Source: Thecamonas trahens ATCC 50062
Taxonomy: Eukaryota > Apusozoa > Apusomonadida > Apusomonadidae
Direction of reading: 5' to 3'
Length of the DNA stretch: 64,000 nt
NCBI RefSeq assembly: GCF_000142905.1
Contig: NW_013657675.1
Span: forward strand, 580,180 to 644,179
The position numbers were made by a program, and so were the translations under genes. Positions 37,664 to 48,400 of this stretch are shown one piece after another (within the stretch, counting starts at the first letter, position 1; every line of letters starts with the position of its first letter). The notes beneath the pieces were generated by a model. It did no database searches, was not told where the DNA came from, and was given only the letters and a program-made list of their open reading frames with translations.

Positions 37664-38082
37664 ATGCGTCGCAGGACTCGGTGGTGAGCGAACGGGCGAT
37701 GTACCGCTAGCTTGGCGAGGCGAGCTCAAATTCGGCGATCGCCATGTTTAGATTTCGACAAGCCCTTTTGTGCTGCTCAGTCTCAACCGTCAGCCCTTCT
37801 CATCCACATCATCTCCTTCTGCGTCCCCACACCAGCCCATGCAGCCGACTGGATTGTCACCAACCATCCCCATCGCTACACTACGAGCTTCCTCAGCAGG
37901 TGTGAATCAGCCGTAGCGCAGGAAGACCCCCCCCAAAAAAACACAGTGCAGCAACAAGTCACGCGGGCGCACTCATTCGGCTCAGGCCTTCTTTCGAGTG
38001 ACAGAGGCGAGCGGCGCGGGCGGGCGCGGGGGCGGGGGAGTACGGCAACACCTCTCGCGCGAAAAGTTGACCTCTACCGACG
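37664..38082. other. Spacer without a recognisable gene
   Basis: No credible open frame; promoter region of the esterase gene. An A-rich stretch near 37935 and G-rich sequence near 38020 are present. Confidence 0.5.
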
Positions 38083-39774
38083 ATGAGGTTGACAGGGGAG
38101 GTTGCCCTTGTTGGACTTGTGGCGCTCATGGTGTGCGGTCTGTGTGGGGAGGCGGGCGCGACGAGCTTGAGCCGTATGACAAGCTACGGACCGGTGACGG
38201 GTGCAGTGTCCAAGGCGTATCCGTCGGTCATTGCCTGGCAGGGCATTCCATTTGCTGCGCCTCCTACAGGCGATCTTCGATTCAAGCCACCGCAGGCACC
38301 CAAGTCATGGACGGAGCCTTTGATGACGACCGATTCTGGACCTGGCTGCCCGATGTATGTCGAGCCTGTGCTGAAGGGAACCGAGGACTGCCTGTATCTC
38401 GATGTCTACGCGCCGATCAACGTCACGGCGGATACCCAGGTTATGGTCTTCATCCATGGCGGCGGGTACGTCATTGGCAACGACTACCACAAAGGGCTGT
38501 ACGATGGCGCGCACCTGGCGGCCAAGCACGGCGTCATTGTGGTGGCGATGAACTACCGGCTCTCGGTGCTTGGCTTTCTCGCGCTCGACGCGCTCAAGGT
38601 CGAGGCCGGCGGTACGACCGGCAATTACGGGCTCCAGGACCAGCAGCTTGCACTCAAGTGGGTGGCAAGCAACATTGCGGCGTTTGGCGGCGATCCGGAC
38701 TCTGTGCTGCTGTTTGGCGAGTCGGCGGGCGCCTTTTCGCTCTGCTGGCACCTTGTCTCGCCAGGCTCCAAGGGCCTGTTTGCGGCGGTGCTCTTTGAGT
38801 CGGGCAACTGCGACTCGCCGTCGTTCTTTCGGCCGTACGAGTACGCGACCAACTTTTCGGCGGGCTACGCGGCACATGTCGGGTGCGATCCGGATGCACT
38901 CTCCGAGGCGGAGCTGCTGGGCTGCCTCCGTGCGCTGCCTTTACCCAAGCTTATCGACGGCGGAGTGCTCCTTGCTGGTGGCAGCGGCGGCAGCGTTGGA
39001 CGGTTCCCGCCGGATGTGTTCTGGCCCAAGCTCGCGCCGATCATGCCGTGGGGCATTGCCATCGACGGCTCGCCAGCTGGACTGACAGGCGTGCCTTCTA
39101 AGCTCATTGCGGCCGGCAAGGGGATGTCGAACGTGCCGTTGCTTATGGGCACAAACCGCAACGAGGGCTCAATCTTTCTGCCTATGATGATTGCGATGGT
39201 GCCCGGCATTGACGTGCTCCCGCTATCGGAGCGGACGGCGCTCCTTGTCCTCTCGCACTTTTTCAACAGCTCAGTGGTTGCTCAAGCGCGCGAGCTCTAC
39301 CCGCGGTACGCGTACAAGTCGTGGGACAAGATGGCAAGCGCGCTGCTGACCGACTACTTTTTCGTCTGCTCCGCGCGGCGCATGCTCCGCGCCTTTGGCG
39401 CAGCTTACCCGGGCACGCCGCGGTACACGTACCGCTACGTGTACAAGACCGACTCGCCGCTGTACCCAGTCTTTGGCGACTACCACTCATCCGAGCTCAA
39501 GTTTGTGTTTGGCAACCCGGTCCACAACATTCCCTTTGACAAGACCGACTGGACCATGTCCGACATCTTTGGCTGGTACTGGACTAACTACGCCCGTGCC
39601 CACGCGCCTTCGGGCGCATCGCCCTCGTCTGTGGACCCGTATCCGTTCTGGCCGCAGTGGAACGAGACTGCCCAGATCACCCAGCTCCTCGACGTCCCTG
39701 TCGGCCAGGAGGCCTTCCTCGACGACGTCGTCTGCGACTTTTGGGATCGGGTCAAGGTCGACTACAGCAGCTGA
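38083..39774 (+). CDS. Secreted type-B carboxylesterase (cholinesterase family)
   Basis: 563 residues with a signal peptide (MRLTGEVALVGLVALMVCGL, cleavage near residue 26). Alpha/beta hydrolase of the carboxylesterase/cholinesterase family, hydrolysing carboxylic esters outside the cell or in the secretory route. The oxyanion hole is 'MVFIHGGGYVIGND', the nucleophile S214 lies in 'LLFGESAGAFSLCW', the acid is probably E361 in 'GTNRNEGSIFLP', and the base is probably H468 in 'FGDYHSSELKFVFGNP'. 'GTEDCLYLDVYAP' (C103 disulphide block) is also present. No transmembrane or GPI signal is evident at the C terminus. Confidence 0.94.
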   Translation: MRLTGEVALVGLVALMVCGLCGEAGATSLSRMTSYGPVTGAVSKAYPSVIAWQGIPFAAPPTGDLRFKPPQAPKSWTEPLMTTDSGPGCPMYVEPVLKGTEDCLYLDVYAPINVTADTQVMVFIHGGGYVIGNDYHKGLYDGAHLAAKHGVIVVAMNYRLSVLGFLALDALKVEAGGTTGNYGLQDQQLALKWVASNIAAFGGDPDSVLLFGESAGAFSLCWHLVSPGSKGLFAAVLFESGNCDSPSFFRPYEYATNFSAGYAAHVGCDPDALSEAELLGCLRALPLPKLIDGGVLLAGGSGGSVGRFPPDVFWPKLAPIMPWGIAIDGSPAGLTGVPSKLIAAGKGMSNVPLLMGTNRNEGSIFLPMMIAMVPGIDVLPLSERTALLVLSHFFNSSVVAQARELYPRYAYKSWDKMASALLTDYFFVCSARRMLRAFGAAYPGTPRYTYRYVYKTDSPLYPVFGDYHSSELKFVFGNPVHNIPFDKTDWTMSDIFGWYWTNYARAHAPSGASPSSVDPYPFWPQWNETAQITQLLDVPVGQEAFLDDVVCDFWDRVKVDYSS

Positions 39775-39912
39775 ACGTGGAGGAGAGCCAAGTTAAACTC
39801 TTCCCAAGTTCTGACGCGTGCGTGCATGCCGCCCGCCAGCAGGCAACTGGGCTGGGCGTCAGTCGCCATTCGGCCGAGCGGCGGACGCGAATCGACCGCC
39901 ACCCCACCCCAG

Positions 39913-39927
39913 CCCCCCCCCCCCCCC
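39913..39927. repeat. Poly-C tract (15 nt)
   Basis: Sense-strand C run followed by further C-rich sequence, 52 bp before the LMBR1-like ATG. Confidence 0.9.
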
Positions 39928-39978
39928 ACCCCCCCCACCCCCAGCCCCCCCCCCCACCCTCCCACCCCCGTGCTCACC

Positions 39979-41409
39979 ATGGTGGCATGGCCGCTCATTC
40001 TCATCATCATTGCCATGCTTGCAGGGCTACTTGTCGTGTGCACGTACATGCTCGCGCACTACCACCATCCTGACGACGCCAACACAGCATGGTTCCCCAA
40101 GGCGGTGGTCGTTCTCGGCTTCTCTGCAGCAGCACTCTCTGTCCTCCTCCTCCCTCTGGACGTAGCTAATCGTAACTCTGGCTCTACCCTCGACATGCTC
40201 CTCTTTGTCTACATTGTCTATCCTTTGGTGGCTTTCCTCGCTCTCGTCGTCATTCCCTTTGCTATGTTTTACTACGAAGCTGAAGAGGCCGAGAACAACT
40301 CAAAGTCGAAGCAGCTGTACTCGGCACTCTGCTACACCTTCTGGACAGTCATTGTCTTTGCTGGCATTGTGGGCATTCTCTATGGCTTGATTGGAAAGGC
40401 TGAAATTCCTGTTCAAGCCCTCACCGCTCGTCTACAGCCTGGCGATGCGCCGCTCAACACCCCGTGCTCGGGCTGTACCTCGACAAAGGTTGATCTGGTC
40501 ATCCACGTCTCGCTTCTTGTCTATCTGGTTGGTGCCCTATCGTTTGTCGGCATTGTGCTCTTTGTTTGCTTTGGCGGCGTCGGCATGATCGCGCTCCCGG
40601 TCGACCTTGTGCGCGACTTTGTCGACCGGCCGAGGCGGATCCCGCTCGACGTCCTCGCCCACCGCAAGGTGGAGATCGGGGTGCAGGCGTCGCGGCTGCT
40701 TGCCGAGGGCGAGGAGCTGGCGCGGCGGACGCGCGAGAAGGGTGGGAAGCGCAACCGCAAGGACCGCAAGGCGTATGCCAAGTTTGAGAAGAAGGTGTAC
40801 CTGCTGGAGAAGAACTTTAAGAAGAACGTGGTGGCCCACTCGCGCGCCAACACCCGGCACCCGTGGTGGTACGTCTTTGACCTTGTTCTTGGCATCTTCT
40901 GCGGCCTAGCCTCGTTCCTCTGGGTCCTGCACATCATTCTGTACATGATGGTCGACCCGCCGGCGTCGCCGTTCCTCAACGACATGTTCATCGACCTCGA
41001 CAAGGCCTTCCCGCTCTTTGGCACCTCGGCCTATGCCCTCTTCACCCTCTTTCTACTCTGGGCGGTGATCAAGGGCAATGTCAAGGTCGGCCTCCGCATT
41101 GCCTGGTTCACCATCCACCCGATGATTCCTGGCGAGACGCTCATGTCATCGCTCCTCTTCAACGCTGCCCTCATCCTTCTCTCCTCGCTCGCCGTCACCC
41201 AGTTTACCGCCGCCGCCTTTTTCTCCTACGCGCGCCTCACCGCCGTCTCCTCGGTCTTTGCCGTCCAAATCTCGCACCTCCGCGGCATCAAGCACGTTAT
41301 CAACAACACCAAGTTCTTCCTTGTCATCATGATCGGCCTCACCTTTTTGTACTACGCCTGTTGCGGCACGAAGCGCAAGCTCAAGAAGGACGACGACGAC
41401 GATGACTAG
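39979..41409 (+). CDS. LMBR1-like (LIMR family) polytopic membrane protein
   Basis: 476 residues from the ATG at 39979 (MVAWPLILIIIAMLAGLLVV); the longer frame from 39826 translates the C-rich leader into poly-Pro and is rejected. About nine hydrophobic segments are visible, split by a basic cytosolic loop (about 225-290, 'RTREKGGKRNRKDRKAYAKF'). Family marks include 'AWFPKAVVVLGFSAAALSVL', 'LPLDVANRNSG', 'FGGVGMIALPVDLVRDF', 'DRPRRI' and 'WWYVFDLVLGIFCGLASFLW'. LMBR1/LMBD1 proteins sit in plasma or lysosomal membranes; LMBD1 takes part in cobalamin export from lysosomes. Which branch this is cannot be decided. The tail is acidic (KKDDDDDD). Confidence 0.88.
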   Translation: MVAWPLILIIIAMLAGLLVVCTYMLAHYHHPDDANTAWFPKAVVVLGFSAAALSVLLLPLDVANRNSGSTLDMLLFVYIVYPLVAFLALVVIPFAMFYYEAEEAENNSKSKQLYSALCYTFWTVIVFAGIVGILYGLIGKAEIPVQALTARLQPGDAPLNTPCSGCTSTKVDLVIHVSLLVYLVGALSFVGIVLFVCFGGVGMIALPVDLVRDFVDRPRRIPLDVLAHRKVEIGVQASRLLAEGEELARRTREKGGKRNRKDRKAYAKFEKKVYLLEKNFKKNVVAHSRANTRHPWWYVFDLVLGIFCGLASFLWVLHIILYMMVDPPASPFLNDMFIDLDKAFPLFGTSAYALFTLFLLWAVIKGNVKVGLRIAWFTIHPMIPGETLMSSLLFNAALILLSSLAVTQFTAAAFFSYARLTAVSSVFAVQISHLRGIKHVINNTKFFLVIMIGLTFLYYACCGTKRKLKKDDDDDD

Positions 41410-41429
41410 CGTTGTAAACTAGCTGTGGA

Positions 41430-41447
41430 CCCCCCCCCCCCCCCCCC
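41430..41447. repeat. Poly-C tract (18 nt)
   Basis: Lies between convergent stops (LMBR1-like and Tim genes), so unlike the others it is not upstream of a start. Confidence 0.9.
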
Positions 41448-41516
41448 TCTGCGGCTTCTACGGAGCAGCCGTCCGCGACGCACAAGGCGATCGCATCTCT
41501 CCCTTGTGCTTCAATG

Positions 41517-41774
41517 TTACTGCGACTGGCCCTGCTCGTTAAAGGCATGGACAACGACATCAAAGGCACGGAGGAACTTGCTGGTGCAGTTGCGGATGCA
41601 GGTCGTCTCCGCCGCCGTTAGCCTGTTTCCAGGCTCGGGCACGCAGTAATCAAAGCAGGTCGACGACATGACGTTGAGCTGCATCTGGATCATGGCCGAT
41701 GACGCCTGCTCCTGCATAAGATCCATGGCATCACCTCCGTTTCCACTGACAAAGTCCATCGCAAATAGTGTCAA
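41517..41774 (-). CDS. Small Tim chaperone of the mitochondrial intermembrane space (Tim8/13 type)
   Basis: 85 residues with the twin CX3C signature: C40-FDY-C44 and C59-IRN-C63, 14 residues apart. 'CFDYCVPEPGNRLTAAETTC' followed by 'IRNCTSKFLRAFDVV' resembles Tim13 and Tim8 more than Tim9 or Tim10. Small Tims form hexamers that carry hydrophobic precursors to the TIM22 or SAM complexes. The start at 41774 or the next Met (41759) are both possible. It converges with the LMBR1-like gene. Confidence 0.88.
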   Translation of the reverse strand: MTLFAMDFVSGNGGDAMDLMQEQASSAMIQMQLNVMSSTCFDYCVPEPGNRLTAAETTCIRNCTSKFLRAFDVVVHAFNEQGQSQ

Positions 41775-42436
41775 AGTTGATGGTGGTGTGTGCGGTTCGG
41801 TCAGTCTGCTCGATGCGCTAGGGTATGCTCAAGTCTGCTCGGGTCTGCTCGGGTCTGCTCGGGGCTGCTCGGGTCTGCTCGTGAGTCGGACTGCTCCTGG
41901 CTCTCCGGTTGCTGCTCTGTGAACTTGGTGGATCGGCTCTTGCTGCTACTACGTCAAGAGGTAGTATGCAAAGGTCGAGTGTGGTGTCTGTGTCTGCTCT
42001 GAGCTCGAGTTCGAGGCTGTGAGACTCAATGCCGTCCACGGCTTCCAATCGGTTGCCTCGTGGCGCGTCACCGCCTGTGAAGCCCGTCTGTGAGGGGTGT
42101 TGGACAGAGTGCTGAATGGTCGGCTGCGCAGCCCATCGCAAAGGCCCCACTGAGTGGGTACCTTGCTAATCCGCACCACAGCAAGCCTAGCCAGAGATCA
42201 GCCGCTGCAAGCATATGCCCCTTCTCCCTCTCTCTCCTCTCTCTCCCCCCCCACCCCCTCCACCCCTCCACACTTACCCATTTTTTTTGCCCCCACCCCC
42301 CACCCCCCATCCGTTCCCGCAAGCGCGAGCTCTAACCGACGTCTCGCGCCGTGACCCCGGCCGGACGGGACGGACCCCCCTTCCCTACTTCACTACCTCC
42401 ACCCCACCCTCCACCCCCCTTCCTGTGCCCGTGGAT
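41775..42436. promoter_or_regulatory. Divergent region between Tim and the giant coiled-coil gene
   Basis: Contains five 10-bp units of GGGTCTGCTC type (41831-41880) near the Tim start, and CT-rich then C-rich sequence (about 42226-42420) leading to the giant gene ATG. No supported gene. Confidence 0.5.
41831..41880. repeat. 10-bp tandem repeat, five copies
   Basis: Units AAGTCTGCTC, GGGTCTGCTC (twice), GGGGCTGCTC and GGGTCTGCTC in direct succession. Confidence 0.9.
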
Positions 42437-45400
42437 ATGTCTACGTCCCCTCCGACTTCTCACGACGGGACGGAGAGTGGGACGCCCTCTGCGTCGCGCA
42501 TGCTCCACTCGACCAACACGGGGCGGCCTGCGTCGTCGCGGAGACTGACCATGTCCGAGCTCGATCCCCATCCTCAACCGGTGAGCACCAGGCAGACTCG
42601 TCATGGAGGTCATGACCAGGACACCTCGTCCTCACACCAACATCAGCCGTCGCTTGCTGATCTTCATGCTGAAAAAGAGGACCTCGTTCAAGCCATTCAT
42701 CAACTTATGGCTTCAGCATCGTCAAATGATGCCGCAACTCAGGCCGAGCTTGCTCTGCTCCGGGCACAGCTGTCGGCGCTCAACCCACCACCGCAGCTGG
42801 CGGCAGCCTCGCCGCAGCTCTCTCACTCACCGACGGCCCATCACTCGCTCATGGCCATGCGTGATCGAATGGCCCGGCTCGAGGCCGAGCGAAACGACCT
42901 TGCGTCGCAGCTTGGCGCCGCGCAGGCAACGCTCTCGTCGCGGACGCTCGAGGCCTCCGAGTGGGCCTCGCGGTACGAGGTGGCGACGCAAGGCTGGCGC
43001 GAGAAGATCAAGACGCTCGAGGGAGCTCTCTCCAATACCAACGCAGACACCGCGGGCCTCAAGGCTCAGCTGGCTCAGCTAACCGACGCCAACGCCCGAC
43101 TCGAGGCCGAGCTGGCCGCTGCGCAAGCCGCCGTCGCCGCGCACTCGTCCGAGGCCCGGACCTCTGCTCGCACCGCCCGCGAGGCCTCACACTCGGCCAC
43201 TGTGCTGCAAGCCGAGCTCGACGACGCGCGGTCTCACATCGAGACGCTCGCCACTCAGCTCCGCGAGGCCAACTCCAAATCGCGGTCGTCGTCGCGCATT
43301 CTCGAGCTCGTCCGCGCCACGCTCGCCGCCAACCCACGGGCTTCAGCCTATGCCATTACCGACGACACACTCATCCCACAAGCGCTTGCCTCGGTATTTG
43401 GTGACTATGACACTGCGCTGGACGATGCGCGGGCTGCGCTGGCGCGGAAGAACGCCAACCTCGCCGCATCGTCGGCACAGGTCCACGCCCTTGACACCCA
43501 GATGGCAACGCTCTCGGCGTCGTATGCTGGCTCGCCGGCCGCTGCTGCCTCGCTTGCCTCGTCAGCTGTCGAGACCGCCCACGCCTCGCAGTCCAAGCTC
43601 CGCGCCCAGATCCACGACCTCTCGCGACAGCTGCAGCTTGTGCGCGAGTCGGCTGCGCACGACGCGAACCAGGCGGCTGCGCGGCTCGACGCCGCGCTCA
43701 CGGAGCGCGACGACGCCCGCGAGTCCGAGTCTGCTCTCCAGTCGCGCCTCCAGCTTGCCATTTCCAAGCTCTCGGCGGCATCGGCACGTGATGAAGCAAC
43801 TTCGCGCGAGATTGACACCCTTCGTCGTGCGCTCGACTCGGCTGAGGCCGCAGCGCAGGACGCGGTGCTGGCGTGTACCAAGGCCCAGACCCAGGCCCGT
43901 GGCTACGCCTCGCAACTCGACGTGCTCACGCTTCAGTACAAGGCCGCGGCTGACAAGAACGCCACGCTGGCGACCGATCTCGCGGCGGCAGACGACGCCA
44001 TTGCCGAGCTCCGCAGCCAGGTCCAGTCGCTCGAGGAGGCCAAGACCGAGGCCGAGCGTGCCCACCGTGCCGCGCTTGGCAAGGCGCGCGTGGCCTCGGA
44101 GGCCGCGGCGACCTCCAAGTCGCATCTCGACCAACTCACGTCGCGGCTCGCGCGCTCCGACTTTGACACGTCTGCGCTCCGCACCACGCTTCGCGCCGCC
44201 GAGGCGGCTGCCGTCGACACCCGTGAGGACCTCCTCGCCGACAACACTGCCCTTGCCACCACCTGCCGCTCGCTGCGGTCGGACGTCTCGTCGGCACACG
44301 CCTCCCTTGCTGCTGCCCGCGAGCAGATCAAGGAGCTCACCGGCCAGGTTGCCGGGCTCAAGGCGCAGCTCGCGGCCAACGACGAGCTGCTTGCTGTCCG
44401 CGACGCCGCCGTCCGCGAAATGGACACCAAGCTCACCACCCTGCAGACGCTCTACACCAACTCGACAGCGGCGGCCGAAAACGTCAACTCAGCCGCCATC
44501 CACCAGGTCAAGCTCGCTCTCGACACCGCCAAGGCCGACGCCGCCGCCGCTGCCGACGCCACCCGCGCCGCTGAGCGCGACGCCGCCGCCAAGGCCGAGG
44601 CCGTTGCCAAGCTCAAGGCGAGCCTCGCCGACCGCGACACAACAATCGCCCGCCTCGAGTCGCAGATTGCGGTCTCCAAGACCGGCTCGACCCGCGATGC
44701 CGACCTCCGCGCTCACCTGCAGGCGGTCAACGAGCGGCTTGAGACTCAGCTGGCTGCAGTGACACGCGAGAAGCGCAAGGCCACCACCGAGGCGCACGCC
44801 CACATCGACTCGCTCAAGACCCAGCTCGCGTCGCTCACGTCCAAGCTCGACTCAGAGGCCGCTATCAACGCTGACCTGCGGACGCAGCTCACGGCAGCGT
44901 TTGACGACGCGTCGGCGTCGCGTGCCGCGCTTGTATCGTCTGAGGATGCACTTGTCTCGGTCCGCGAGGAGTTTGCGCTCGCCGTCAACAAGTTTGCCGC
45001 TGACAAGCACGCGCTTACTCAGGCGCTCGCCACGGCCAAGGCCAATATTGCGGCGCTCACCTCTGCACGCGACACTGCACTCGACGAGGCGGCGACCGCA
45101 GCGTCCGACGCCGACGCGGCTACAAAGGCCCGGGCCGCCACCGAGGCCAAACTCGCGGTCACCAACTCGGAGCTGGCAGCCGCCAAGGCCTCGGCCTCGT
45201 CGTCGCTCTCGATGATCGACACTATGAAGGAGCACCACGCTGCCGAAGCTGCTGGCCTCCGCAAGCAGATCAACTCAATCACCAATGAGCTCAACGCAGC
45301 GCGGACCTCGCTCGCCACGTGCTCGTCCAAGTCAGAGGCCTCGGTCGCCGATCTCAAGCGGACCCACGCGTCCCAGGTCGATGCGCTTGAGTCGGCGCTT

Positions 45401-48400
45401 GCCGACCTCCGGAGCCAGCTTGCATCCAAGGCCGCGGCGCTGGAGACTGCCCAGGCCGAGGCGCTGGTGGAGGCCCAGAACGCTGAGGCGCTCGCCGACA
45501 CCCTCCGCGACCGCATTACTGAGCTCGAGTCGACGTCGGCGGCGGCAGCCGACGCTGCTGCGCTCGAGACCCGGTCGCTGCACGCCAAGATCAAGTCACT
45601 CAACCAGGCCAAGGACTTGCTCGAGGCGCAACTTGCCCGCGCCAAGCAGCAAAACGAGTTCCTTGACCACGCGCTCTCCACCGCCCGCGAGGAGGCATCG
45701 CACTCGATGCGCATGTCGCAGGCTGGCTCCAAGCAGCTTGAGTCAGTCATCACCAACCTTCGCTCACAGCACGAGGACGCACTCTCGTCGGCCCAGGCGC
45801 AACGGACTCAGTTTGAGGACACGCTCCGCGAGACCCAGGAGGCGCTCGCGGCCGAGGCCAAGCGATCGGCGGCAGCAGCGGCCCAGGTCGTCGAGCTCTC
45901 GGCACGGGCCGACGACCTCGCGTCACAGCTCGCGGCCGTCACTACCGACCGTGACATGGCGACGGCGGCCCTCGACGCCGCAAAGGCCGACGCTGCCACC
46001 AAGCTCGACCTTCTCTCTGCCAGGCTCCAGGCGCGGTCGGACGAGCTCGACGCAGTGCGTCGCGACGAGTCGACTGCTGTCGCTGCACTCCAGGCCCAGC
46101 TTGTCGAGACCCGTGAGACCGTGGCGAACCTCGAGGACGAGCTCGCCGCCGCTCGTGGTGCCGCTGCCCTCGCGGCCAACGCCGCGGCGTCCAAGGCTGC
46201 GGCGGCGGCCGAAGAGCTGTCCGCGCTCAAGGCCGAGGCCAGTGCGCTCAAGGCAACACTGTCCAAGACCAAAACACGGGCTCGGGCACGCGAGGACGAC
46301 CTCACGCGCGAGCTCAACGCCCGGACCGCCGAGCTTGCGGCAGCCCGCGAGGAGGCGCTCCAGTCGGCGTCGTCGTCAACCGAGGAAAACCAGCAGCTCG
46401 CGCACAAGCTCGCACACCTCCAGACGAAGCTCTCGACCACGGTCGACGACCTGCATGCAGCACAGAATCAGGCCCGCACCGCCGAGGCCACCGTCAACGA
46501 TCTTCGCCTCGAGCTCGACGCCACCAACCGGGCGCTGGCCGAGTCCAACGCCCAGCTGGGGCGGACCAAGTCGGATCATGAGCGAACGCTTGAGCTGCAG
46601 CGGAAGCAGGCGGCAAGCGCTGCAGCGCTCGCGGCGCAGCGTCTCGACGCTGCCGACGACGCCAACGCCGATTTGCAGCGGCGACTCACCGAGGCCCGCA
46701 CATCACTCACGGCCTCGCGTGCGTCCGAGAAGGCGCTTACTGCCGCCCGCGACGACGCACAGGCCCGCGTCAACGAGCTCACCGCCCAGCTCACCTCGCT
46801 CAAGACCCAACTATCAGTATCAACTGAGGATGCGCGCGCCGACGCGTCGCGCCACGCGGAAGAGACCGCCAAGGTCGAGAGTCAGCTCAAGAACCACATC
46901 CGCGAGCTGGAGTCGGCCCTTGCAGTCGCCAAGGACGCAGCAAACTCGGCGACGCTCACCCAGTCGGCGGCCGAGACCGAGGCCAAGGACGCCAAAGCAA
47001 CGGCGGCCTCGCTCAAGGCTGAGCTCGCCGCTGTCCGGGCTCAGGCTGCGGCAGCTGCCGACGAGGCCACCGCCGCCGCCAACGCGGCTCGCGAGCTGGC
47101 GCTCGCCGAGGAGCGCGGTCACGCTGCCGAGCTTGCGGCGCTCCAGCGTGAGCTTGCCGCCGTCAATACCGCCCTTGACGCCACCCGCGCCTCGCTCGAC
47201 AAGGAGGCCGAGCACTGGCGGTCGGTGCTAGAGGAGTCGTCGACCAAGTCGAACCACGAGCTCGCCGCTGCACGCGAGGCCACCGCCCACGCCGAGAAGA
47301 CCGTCGACATGCTGCGGACTCAGCTGACGGCGGCAGTCTCGGAGCGCGATAGCCTCCGGGCACAGCTGACCTCGACCGAGACTGGACAGCACTCTGCTGA
47401 GGCGGAAGCCGAGGCCATCTCGGCCCAGCTTGAGCTTCAGAAGCAGGTGACCGCCCAGACCCAGGCCGAGCTTGCCGACGCCCGCACCGCGCTGGCGAGC
47501 CGGACTCAGGAGCTCGAGAGCAAGCACGACGCGCTCCGCGCTGCCAACATGGAGCTCTCGGCGCTTCAGGCGCAGCTGGCACGGGCCGAAGACCACGCGT
47601 CCGAGATGGAAGCCAAGCTCGCGGCTCGCGCCGCCGACGCCGACGATGAGATCAAGCGCTGGCGCGACCGGCTCGACGAGGCCACCCGCGATCGGGCAGC
47701 AGACGCTGCCGCCGCCGAGGCTGCTGCACACACGGCCTCGCTCGCTGCAGAGCACGCTGCGGCCCAGATCGAGGCGCTGCGCGACGATCTCGCTCGTGAG
47801 CGTAGCGCTGTCGCCGAGGCACACACCCGGCTCGCGGCGGTTAACGAGGACATGGTCATTACCAAGACAGCACTCACGGCACTGCAAGGCACGGTCGAGC
47901 GCGATGCAGCAGCGGCGGCACAGGCCGAGCGCGCTGCGCGCGGCGAGCTTGCTGCCGAAGCTGCCGCCCACACCGCGACCCGCAACGCGCGTGACAAGGC
48001 CGAGGCCGCCGCCGAAACGGCGAGCGCCAAGGCGTCCGAGCTGGCGACTCAGCTGGCGTCGGCATCGGCCAAGCTCGAGGCCGCCGAGGCCGAGGCTGCT
48101 TCTGGGCGGGCCATTATTGCTGCGCTCGAGACCCGGGTCGCGGACGCCGAGCGCAAGCTGGAGACCTCGACCGGCGCACACAGTGTGCTTGCCGATCATG
48201 CATCGGCGCTCGAAGCCGACCTCCGCGAGGCACGGACCAAGCTTGAGGCGACGAGTGCTGCAGCCCGCGACGCCGTCACGGCGCGCGACCGGATGGCGAC
48301 GGCGCTTGAGCGGGCACAGACCGAAAAGGCGCACTGGAATACCATGCATGAAGACCGTAAGCACGAGGTCGCAGAGCTGGAGGCGGCCAAGTCGCGACTG